Shown here: positions 1-5,856 of the stretch, piece after piece
Layout of the letters: every line of letters begins with the position of its first letter
Numbering within the stretch: position 1 is the first letter of the stretch
Assembly: GCA_002328585.1 (NCBI GenBank)
Contig: DCUV01000037.1
Span: 58,984 to 64,839 of the forward strand
Source: Spirochaetia bacterium UBA2205
GTDB taxonomy: Bacteria; Spirochaetota; UBA4802; UB4802
Length of the DNA: 5,856 nucleotides
Direction: 5' to 3'
Notes under the pieces: generated by a model
What the model was told of the DNA's origin: nothing
What the model saw: only the letters and a program-made list of their open reading frames with translations
The model's database searches: none
Position numbers and translations under genes: made by a program

Positions 1-1023
1 GAAGGGGATATATCAGCAGTACCGGAAGTCATCTATGGCAATGAGATTGGCAACATTGCTACATCAATAAAAACATTGACCAGCAAAATCAGTGCTGTCA
101 TAGGCCAGATAAAAAATTCTTCCGATGAATTGTCAACAGCTTCTGAACAGATGTCTGCTGGTATAAGCGCACTTTCAGATGTTTCATCAAATCAGTCTGC
201 ATCTACGCAGGAGATAACAGCTACTATTGAAGAGATCTCTGCAAATTTAGATTCCATAGTCATGAATACCAAAGAAGAGTCAAAAAGTCTTTCTCTTTTT
301 TCCACACATTTACAGGAACTGTCGCAATCAATATTTTCTTTTTTGCTCATTATGGAAGAATCATTAAATCGCACGCATGCCATAAGCAGTGAAGCGCAAC
401 AGGGGCAGGTAGCACTGCAACAGATGAATACAAGTATGAAAAAAATTGTCGATAGTTCTCATGGAATTGCTAATGTTGCCCAAATTATTCGTGGCATTGC
501 TGATCAGGTAAATTTATTAGCACTCAATGCTGCAATTGAGGCTGCTCGAGCAGGTGAAGCTGGAAAGGGATTTGCAGTGGTTGCAGATGAGATTACGAAG
601 TTAGCTGACGCGATAGCTCAGAGCTTAAAAGATATAGATAATTTAGTGCGAGCAAATGAGAAAGAAATACAGCAGGGGATTGGTATTACAGAAAACACTG
701 TTGCTACCATTACAAATGTCATTCAAGGGATAGAGTCTGTAAATCTGGATGTCAACACCATGGGACAAAAAATACGGGAACAAAGTGAAATATTCAATGA
801 AACAAAGAAGGTATGGGATGTAACCGAATCACTATCACGTCAAATATTGGATTCGGTAGAGGATCAAAAAAGCGCTGTTGAGGAGATTGTACGTTCAATT
901 AATACTATTAATTCATTAACACAGAATGTGGCAGGTACGGCTGAAGAGATGCATTCAAGCGCTGAAAATTTAGCATCAATGGCAGAACAGCTTAAAATCA
1001 TGCTTGATTATTTTAAATTATGA
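1..1023 (+). CDS. Methyl-accepting chemotaxis protein, C-terminal part (5' end outside window)
   Basis: The frame is open from base 1 to the TGA at 1021-1023, giving 340 visible residues, so the TTG at 76 is internal and not the start. Visible residues 1-25 look like the second helix of a HAMP domain (GDIS, then GNEIG). The rest is a long coiled-coil signalling domain. Its hairpin tip, LLALNAAIEAARAGEAGKGF with FAVVADE after it (about 526-585), is the invariant contact site for CheA and CheW in this family. Pairs matching the methylation consensus (small residues flanking E/Q pairs) are E-Q at 145-150, Q-E at 208-213 and E-E at 943-948, one on the opposite helix arm, so CheR/CheB adaptation is likely. 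The protein ends LDYFKL and has no NWETF-like CheR tether. The ligand domain and membrane segments are off the left edge, so the stimulus cannot be read here. The family call is very secure. Confidence 0.96.
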   Translation, partial: EGDISAVPEVIYGNEIGNIATSIKTLTSKISAVIGQIKNSSDELSTASEQMSAGISALSDVSSNQSASTQEITATIEEISANLDSIVMNTKEESKSLSLFSTHLQELSQSIFSFLLIMEESLNRTHAISSEAQQGQVALQQMNTSMKKIVDSSHGIANVAQIIRGIADQVNLLALNAAIEAARAGEAGKGFAVVADEITKLADAIAQSLKDIDNLVRANEKEIQQGIGITENTVATITNVIQGIESVNLDVNTMGQKIREQSEIFNETKKVWDVTESLSRQILDSVEDQKSAVEEIVRSINTINSLTQNVAGTAEEMHSSAENLASMAEQLKIMLDYFKL

Positions 1024-1032
1024 TAGTACAAT
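1004..1032 (+). promoter_or_regulatory. Putative sigma-70-like promoter for the efflux gene pair
   Basis: TTGATT at 1004-1009 (4 of 6 to TTGACA) and TACAAT at 1027-1032 (5 of 6 to TATAAT) are separated by exactly 17 bases and span the chemoreceptor stop codon. Initiation would fall near 1039, leaving a leader of about 20 bases before the ATG at 1060. The region is AT-rich, so a chance match is quite possible. No metal-regulator operator (an inverted repeat of MerR, ArsR or CzcR type) is evident beside it. Confidence 0.35.
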
Positions 1033-1049
1033 TTCAAAAATTCTTATAT

Positions 1050-1053
1050 GGGA
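1050..1053 (+). promoter_or_regulatory. Ribosome binding site deciding the efflux-channel start
   Basis: GGGA lies six bases before the ATG at 1060. The in-frame ATG at 1048 has only an A/T-rich stretch (ATTTCAAAAATTCTTAT) before it and no purine-rich site. This favours initiation at 1060, which also gives a canonical signal peptide beginning MRR. Confidence 0.5.
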
Positions 1054-1059
1054 ATATAC

Positions 1060-2304
1060 ATGAGAAGAATAGCTAATACTATAATGCTATTTTTATTAAT
1101 TTTTCAATGGTCCGCGTTTGCACAACAGAACTATTCCATCAAAGAATTAGTTGATAGTGCTTTCCAAACATTTGAATTGATAAAAGCTCAGCAGCTAAAA
1201 ATTGATGAAATGGAGGCTCTCAGAAAATATAATACTCAGTGGAAAAATCCAGAAATATCAGCTTATTATGGGAGCAAAAGTATTGAATCGCATAAAGGGG
1301 ATGTTGCGGGTGTTTCAATTGTACAACCGCTGTATTTTCCCGGGAAGATTTCGTTTGTAGATGAAATATACCGGTATAAAAAAAATTATGAAGCACTATC
1401 GTATGAAGAGATGAAATATTTTATTGCTTCAACGGTCATTAATTTGAGTTATGACTATGCAATCAAAACATTACATTCAGACCATATCAATTCACGCCTC
1501 AATCGGTTAAAGATAATTAATGCATATATGTCAGGCAGGCCTGTCATATCACCACAAAAACGCGTGGAGATAGCTATCGTAAAAAATACTATACGGATGC
1601 TTGAATCAGAAATATATAAACTAAAAGCCGATAAGGCTACTACATTTGCCCGTCTTGCGTTATATACAAGGATTGCTTCGCCACAGCTATCATTGCATAT
1701 TAACTGGATTACAAACCCTCCATTGTATGATATCAATGCAATTGAACAGAAGGCAAAAAAGGAAAGCCTATTAGTTAAAAAGCAAAAGCAGGTATACATG
1801 GCGTCAGTAGCGGAGCTGTCATTGTCAAAGAAAAATATATTCCCTGACTTCAGCATTCTATTTAATTACGATTATGAAAAGGTAATTGATAATGAAAAAA
1901 CCATCTCCGGAGGGATAAGTATTCCAATACCTTTGTATAATCAAAATCAGAATGAAATAAAAGCCATGCAGTCCAGAGTTAAACAGGAAGAATTCATTTC
2001 ACACTATGTGGAAAAAATGATAGAAACTGATATCCGTACTATCATGGCACAATATGACTATTACCGTAACCTGTTGGGACTCTATAGCCCTGATCTTGAA
2101 GATGAGTTAAACAGATCAATGGTATATGCTGATAATCAGTTTCAGCGAGGGACAATTACATTGCAGTCATATTTAGAGCTTGATGTACAGGTTCACGAAA
2201 CCCTTGAGAACATATATACCACCCAGAAAGAACTTGTACGTAACATATCAGCAATTGCATGCCTTATTAATGATTATACTATTTTGCTTGGTATAGCGCA
2301 ATGA
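1060..2304 (+). CDS. TolC-type outer-membrane efflux channel (OEP family, CzcC/CusC-like)
   Basis: This 414-residue protein is likely the outer-membrane channel of a tripartite metal efflux complex. Residues 1-21 are a Sec signal peptide: MRR, a hydrophobic core, then SAFA before QQ. There is no lipobox cysteine, so unlike CusC it should not be a lipoprotein. Two internal repeats follow, as in all OEP proteins, at about residues 25-205 and 225-410. Each has long amphipathic helices around a beta hairpin: NPEISAYYG (63-71) with GVSIVQPLYFPGK (84-96), and FPDFSILFNYDY (261-272) with GGISIPIPLYNQNQNEI (284-300). The last motif is typical of CzcC-like members. The start at 1060 is preferred over an in-frame ATG at 1048 (418 residues) on ribosome-site grounds. 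Its stop overlaps the start of the RND pump, which ties it to heavy-metal export. The exact metal cannot be read from this protein. Confidence 0.9.
   Translation: MRRIANTIMLFLLIFQWSAFAQQNYSIKELVDSAFQTFELIKAQQLKIDEMEALRKYNTQWKNPEISAYYGSKSIESHKGDVAGVSIVQPLYFPGKISFVDEIYRYKKNYEALSYEEMKYFIASTVINLSYDYAIKTLHSDHINSRLNRLKIINAYMSGRPVISPQKRVEIAIVKNTIRMLESEIYKLKADKATTFARLALYTRIASPQLSLHINWITNPPLYDINAIEQKAKKESLLVKKQKQVYMASVAELSLSKKNIFPDFSILFNYDYEKVIDNEKTISGGISIPIPLYNQNQNEIKAMQSRVKQEEFISHYVEKMIETDIRTIMAQYDYYRNLLGLYSPDLEDELNRSMVYADNQFQRGTITLQSYLELDVQVHETLENIYTTQKELVRNISAIACLINDYTILLGIAQ
2301..2304 (+). other. ATGA stop/start overlap coupling channel and pump translation
   Basis: The ATG of the pump (2301-2303) overlaps the TGA of the channel gene (2302-2304). 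The bases before it (GGTATAGCGCA) contain no good Shine-Dalgarno match. Pump synthesis therefore probably depends on ribosomes that have just finished the channel, which would keep the two proteins in proportion. The overlap is directly visible; the coupling is inferred. Confidence 0.85.
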
Positions 2305-5300
2305 TTAATACATGGATACAAAAAGCATTGCATGGGCAGTTATGGGTTATTCTTATCACTGTAGCTGTTATAGTTGGTGGTGCTTTTGCTATTGGCCGGT
2401 TGCCAATTGATGCTGTTCCGGATATTACCAATGTAACAGTAATGGTAAATACTAAAACTGGTGCACTCGCACCGGAAGAAGTGGAAAAGGCTGTTACATT
2501 CCCTATTGAATCAGAATTAGCAGGACTGCCTGATGTGCAGGATATACGTTCTTTATCAAAGTATGGTCTTTCGCAGGTCATTGTTGTGTTTTCTGATGAT
2601 ACAGATATTTATTTTGCGCGACAGTTGGTCAATGAAAGGATACAATCTATTCGTGATAAATTGCCGGAGGGTTTGTCACCTGAGCTTGGACCGGTATCAA
2701 CAGGGCTTGGTGAAATTTTCATGTATGCTGTTGTTGCTAAAAGGGGGGGTGTTCTCTCGCAGTTATCACAGAAAGAACAGCTAACCTATCTTAGAACAGT
2801 ACAGGACTTTATCATTAAACCTGCTATAAAAAGTGTGCCGGGCGTGGCTGAAGTTGAATCAAATGGTGGTTACAAAAAGGAAATTCATATAGATGTTGAT
2901 CCACAAAAAATGGATATTTACGGTATAACCTGTCATCAAATGGTAAAGGCATTAGAGAAGGTTGGTGAAAATTATGGAGGGGGTTACATCCAGGTTGAAG
3001 GGAAGCAGATTATAGTAAGAACCTATGGGAAGATCGATACATTACAGCAGATCAAAAATTTACCAGTCAGGATGAACGTTTATGGTGCTCCAATCCGTGT
3101 ATGGCAGGTAGCTGAGGTAGTTGAAGGGAATCAGCAACGTTTAGGTGCAGCTACGTTTAATGGTGAAGAAGCAGTGCTGGGTACAGTTCTTATGCGTATT
3201 AATGCAAACAGCAGAGAAGTTTCGCAGGCAATTGAAAAGTATATACCGGAAATCTCACTGCCTTCTGATGTTCAGATTAAGACATTATATACAAGGAGTT
3301 TTTTGGTAAATGCAACAATAAAAACAGTTGCAAGAAATTTAACCGAAGGGGGATTGCTGGTTATAGCAATACTTTTCCTTATCCTGGGGAGCGCAAAGGC
3401 AGCATTTTTAGTTGCATTGGCCATACCATTATCCATGTTGTTTGCAACAAGTGGCATGGTGATCTCAGGTATTGCTGCAAGCCTTATGAGTCTTGGTGCA
3501 ATTGACTTTGGTCTTATTGTTGACGGCTCAGTTGTTATGGTAGAAAATATAATACGGCACCTCAATTTAGCAAAAGGGAAATTGCAAAATAAGAAAGAAA
3601 AGATGCGGATAATTGGAGATGCTGCTAAAGAAGTAAGCCAACCGGTTTTTTTAGGAATACTTATAATAATGGCAGTGTATGTTCCTGTACTGAGTTTAAC
3701 AGGTATTGAAGGAAAGATGTTCAGACCCATGGCTGAAACAGTGCTTTATGCGTTAGGGGGGAGTATTCTCATTGCTTTATTTCTTATGCCGGTAATGTCT
3801 TACTTTTTTATTAGTCCTTCTCACTCTGAAAAAGAGCCATTGTTTTTCAGAATGTTATCAAAAGCCTATAAACCTTTTTTACTATATTCTCTTAAACATC
3901 CTGTTAAAGTTATCATCCCAACTCTTGTAGTGGCATTAATCGCAATAATAATGTTTTTTAACCTTGGTTCTGATTTTATTCCCCGACTTGATGAAGGGGA
4001 CATGGTTATAGGTTTGGTGCGTGATCAAACTATTGGTATAGATAAATCCCTGGAAATACAGAAAAAAAGTGATAGAGCAATAGCACAATTTAAAGAAGTT
4101 ACAACAGTATTTTCTCGGATGGGGACTCCTGAATCAGCAACCGATCCAATGGGAGTTAATTTTGCAGACACCTTTGTTATATTGGAGAAAGATAAATCAA
4201 AATGGCAAAAGTATAATGGGAAAACCGTATCCAAGGTTGAGCTTTTTGAGATAATAGCTAAAAAAATAGAGAATGAGGCACCATATCAGGAAATATCACT
4301 TACGCAACCTATTGAGATGCGTTTTAATGAAATTCTTGAAGGAAACAGGGCTGATATTACCCTGCGCGTTATTGGCCAGAATCTGGATATATTATATGAG
4401 CTTTCAAACAAATCCATACCAATATTAGAAGAGATACAGGGAGCTTCTACCGTAGAACTGGATCCGTTAACAGCGCTGAAAAAAAGTGATATTATGGATG
4501 TAGTGCTGGATTATGACGCCATTTCACGGTATGGAGTCAATATTAATGATGTGAATAATGCATTTTCTATGGCTATGACTGGAAGTTATGTAGGTTATCT
4601 GTATGATGAAGATAAGCGTTTCCCTATAGTTGTACGGTTGGGTGATAAATTCAGAAAAAATATTGTTGATATAGCTAAAATCCCCGTTGGATTGCCTGAT
4701 GGTGGAACAATCCCTATCAATACCATTGCAAAAATAGAGCAAAAAAAACAAATAACAACGATTGCTCGTACCAGGGCAAAGCGCTATGCAGCAGTTTCCA
4801 TTAACATAAAAAACCGTGATACACAGGGCTTTGTTGACGAGGCGAAGGAAAAAATTAGAAAGCTTGCTATTCCAAAAGGATATCAGCTCAACTGGGGTGG
4901 GCAGTTTAAAAATCTTGCATCAGCACGCACACGCTTACTTGTTATCATACCAATTGTATTGGCAGTAATCTTCGTTATACTTATTAGAACGTTTCATAGT
5001 ATAACACAAACATTATTGGTATTTAACAGCATACCATTTGCACTTACCGGCGGAGTTATTTTTATATATTTAAGAAACATACCGTTAAGTGTTTCTGCAG
5101 GTATTGGATTTATAGCCTTAATTGGTATAGCTATACTCAATGGCATGGTGCTGGTTAATTTCTTCAATCAATTACGCCAGGAAGGCATGAAATTGGAAAA
5201 AGCAGTACATGAAGCTACCATGATACGGCTGAGACCGGTACTCATGACTGCTCTGGTTGCAAGCTTAGGATTTATTCCTATGGCATATAATACAGGTATT

Positions 5301-5426
5301 GGTGCTGAAGTACAGCGACCACTTGCAACGGTAGTCATTGGGGGATTGGTTTCGTCAACAATACTTACCTTGTTATTGCTACCAACATTATATATGTGGG
5401 TAGAAAAACTATTTGGTAAAGACTAA
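2301..5426 (+). CDS. Heavy-metal efflux RND pump, CzcA-like (CusA/CzcA family)
   Basis: This 1041-residue inner-membrane proton/metal antiporter has the normal full family length. The layout is one membrane helix (about 13-31), a periplasmic porter/docking loop (32-340), five or six helices (345-503) and another near 534-553, a second periplasmic loop (555-875), and five helices (879-1034). Family signatures include DAVPDITNV (37-45), FPIE, LPEGLSPELGP and, in helix 4, DFGLIVDG followed by VEN. This places D402, D408 and E415 exactly at the proton-relay residues known from Cupriavidus CzcA. Residues matching the CusA methionine triad M573/M623/M672 are G571, F621 and E677. Residues matching CusA E939 and K984 are L946 and V980. 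QPIEMRFNE (669-677) and RPVLMTALVASLGF (978-991) are CzcA-like. A divalent cation (Zn, Co, Cd or Ni) is therefore more likely than Cu/Ag; the precise substrate is inferred. No adaptor gene accompanies it in the window. Confidence 0.96.
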   Translation: MINTWIQKALHGQLWVILITVAVIVGGAFAIGRLPIDAVPDITNVTVMVNTKTGALAPEEVEKAVTFPIESELAGLPDVQDIRSLSKYGLSQVIVVFSDDTDIYFARQLVNERIQSIRDKLPEGLSPELGPVSTGLGEIFMYAVVAKRGGVLSQLSQKEQLTYLRTVQDFIIKPAIKSVPGVAEVESNGGYKKEIHIDVDPQKMDIYGITCHQMVKALEKVGENYGGGYIQVEGKQIIVRTYGKIDTLQQIKNLPVRMNVYGAPIRVWQVAEVVEGNQQRLGAATFNGEEAVLGTVLMRINANSREVSQAIEKYIPEISLPSDVQIKTLYTRSFLVNATIKTVARNLTEGGLLVIAILFLILGSAKAAFLVALAIPLSMLFATSGMVISGIAASLMSLGAIDFGLIVDGSVVMVENIIRHLNLAKGKLQNKKEKMRIIGDAAKEVSQPVFLGILIIMAVYVPVLSLTGIEGKMFRPMAETVLYALGGSILIALFLMPVMSYFFISPSHSEKEPLFFRMLSKAYKPFLLYSLKHPVKVIIPTLVVALIAIIMFFNLGSDFIPRLDEGDMVIGLVRDQTIGIDKSLEIQKKSDRAIAQFKEVTTVFSRMGTPESATDPMGVNFADTFVILEKDKSKWQKYNGKTVSKVELFEIIAKKIENEAPYQEISLTQPIEMRFNEILEGNRADITLRVIGQNLDILYELSNKSIPILEEIQGASTVELDPLTALKKSDIMDVVLDYDAISRYGVNINDVNNAFSMAMTGSYVGYLYDEDKRFPIVVRLGDKFRKNIVDIAKIPVGLPDGGTIPINTIAKIEQKKQITTIARTRAKRYAAVSINIKNRDTQGFVDEAKEKIRKLAIPKGYQLNWGGQFKNLASARTRLLVIIPIVLAVIFVILIRTFHSITQTLLVFNSIPFALTGGVIFIYLRNIPLSVSAGIGFIALIGIAILNGMVLVNFFNQLRQEGMKLEKAVHEATMIRLRPVLMTALVASLGFIPMAYNTGIGAEVQRPLATVVIGGLVSSTILTLLLLPTLYMWVEKLFGKD

Positions 5427-5453
5427 ATAATTAAAATCATATTGAATGAAACG

Positions 5454-5807
5454 TTACCGTAATTTTTTCCCGACTATTGCCCATACCATATCCGCTAATG
5501 TGGCAGCAGCAGGTATAAGATAGGAAAAATTCAAAAAACCGTGAATCATGCCCTCTGCTTGTATACACAAGGCATCAACATTCGATTCCTGTAGAGCAAC
5601 AGCATACATCTCACCCTGATTGCAAAGGGGGTCATGTTCAGCAGTTATAATGACAGCTTCAGGACTTCCGGTTAAATTATCATGTAAGATAGGGAAAAAG
5701 TAAGGATTGAGCAAATCATCTGTTGATGCAACATAGAGCTGAGTAAACCATAGCATGGATGCTTTTGTTATCTGAAATCCTGAATCAGGATTTGGTATGA
5801 TTGTCAC
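5454..5807 (-). CDS. Alpha/beta hydrolase fold-3 (HSL-family esterase/lipase), C-terminal part; frame broken upstream
   Basis: From a GTG at 5805-5807 to the TAA at 5454-5456 this reads as 117 residues with the hallmark C-terminal half of hormone-sensitive-lipase-family esterases. AVIITAEHDPL carries the catalytic Asp (codon 5631-5633), followed by a QGE-Y-AL stretch and then GMIHGFLNF with the catalytic His (codon 5541-5543). FQITKASMLWF matches the helix that follows the LIYP strand in this family. The members I know are around 300 residues, with an HGGG oxyanion motif and a GDSAGG nucleophile in the N-terminal half. Neither is present here, so this piece alone cannot be an active esterase. 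The frame is open back to 5846 but meets a TAA at 5847-5849, so it does not simply continue off the right edge. A one-base loss near 5821-5824 would explain this. The GTG is therefore probably not a genuine start. The gene is convergent with the efflux pair and has no visible functional link to it. Confidence 0.8.
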   Translation of the reverse strand: MTIIPNPDSGFQITKASMLWFTQLYVASTDDLLNPYFFPILHDNLTGSPEAVIITAEHDPLCNQGEMYAVALQESNVDALCIQAEGMIHGFLNFSYLIPAAATLADMVWAIVGKKLR

Positions 5808-5856
5808 CAGATATCTGTATCCCCTAAGGGCGTACCAACAAAACGGTTAACGTGGA
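5804..5856 (-). pseudogene. Probable out-of-frame upstream piece of the hydrolase
   Basis: In a second minus-strand frame the right edge reads HVNRFVGTPLGDTDIW and stops at TGA 5804-5806. If one more G were present in the G4 run (CCCC on the plus strand, 5821-5824), this frame would pass into the hydrolase frame as GTPLGGYRYLVTIIPNP. That resembles the segment of HSL-family esterases just before and through the LIYP strand. The alternative is the end of a separate gene whose TGA overlaps the hydrolase GTG (GTGA). I favour a frameshift, real or from sequencing, because the downstream piece lacks its nucleophile half. Confidence 0.4.

Noticed and set aside
76..78. TTG at 76 as the chemoreceptor start
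   Set aside because: The frame is open to base 1 and the preceding 25 residues look like HAMP sequence, so the gene begins outside the window.
1048..1059. Upstream in-frame ATG as the channel start (adds residues MGIY)
   Set aside because: It lacks any ribosome binding site, while the ATG at 1060 has GGGA six bases upstream and gives a standard signal peptide. It cannot be fully excluded.
3272..3730. Long minus-strand open frame of 152 codons inside the pump gene, and similar shorter ones at 1455-1856 and 2279-2581
   Set aside because: They lie wholly or almost wholly antisense to well-supported genes, and their translations show no recognisable domain.
4741..4748. A8 run in the pump gene as a slippage or programmed frameshift site
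   Set aside because: It encodes Q-K-K in a continuous, family-consistent frame in an AT-rich genome, and no downstream stimulatory structure or alternative product is evident.
5427..5453. Possible bidirectional terminator in the convergent gap, with a T6 run just beyond at 5463-5468
   Set aside because: The best hairpin near the T-run is only three base pairs (ACG/CGT around 5451-5460) and there is no GC-rich stem, so it does not qualify as an intrinsic terminator.

Overview
The window is an AT-rich stretch of a Gram-negative, motile bacterium. The outer-membrane channel gene implies two membranes, and the chemoreceptor implies chemotaxis. The style of the chemoreceptor and the base composition would fit a spirochaete or a similar lineage, but this is a weak inference and nothing here fixes the taxon.

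Layout. Positions 1-1023 (+) hold the 3' part of a methyl-accepting chemotaxis protein: the end of a HAMP domain plus the whole cytoplasmic signalling hairpin. The sensor half lies off the left edge. After a 36-base gap, 1060-2304 (+) encodes a TolC-type outer-membrane efflux channel. It overlaps by four bases (ATGA) the start of 2301-5426 (+), a full-length 1041-residue inner-membrane RND pump of the heavy-metal-efflux type. The pump resembles CzcA rather than CusA: it has the D402/D408/E415 proton-relay set and lacks the CusA methionine triad. A 27-base convergent gap follows. The minus strand from 5454 to the right edge then carries the C-terminal part of a hormone-sensitive-lipase-family alpha/beta hydrolase whose reading frame is broken near its upstream end.

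How the genes work together. The channel and the pump are two of the three parts of a tripartite metal efflux machine. The third part, the periplasmic adaptor (CzcB/CusB type), is not in the window, which is unusual for a unit whose other two genes overlap. The chemoreceptor is on the same strand and could be co-transcribed with them. However, a plausible sigma-70-like promoter across its stop codon suggests the efflux pair can be transcribed independently. The hydrolase is convergent and looks unrelated.

I found no RNA genes, mobile elements, CRISPR arrays or clear terminators. I see no convincing evidence of an undescribed system. The items most worth a second look are the missing adaptor, the receptor-efflux adjacency and the hydrolase frameshift.
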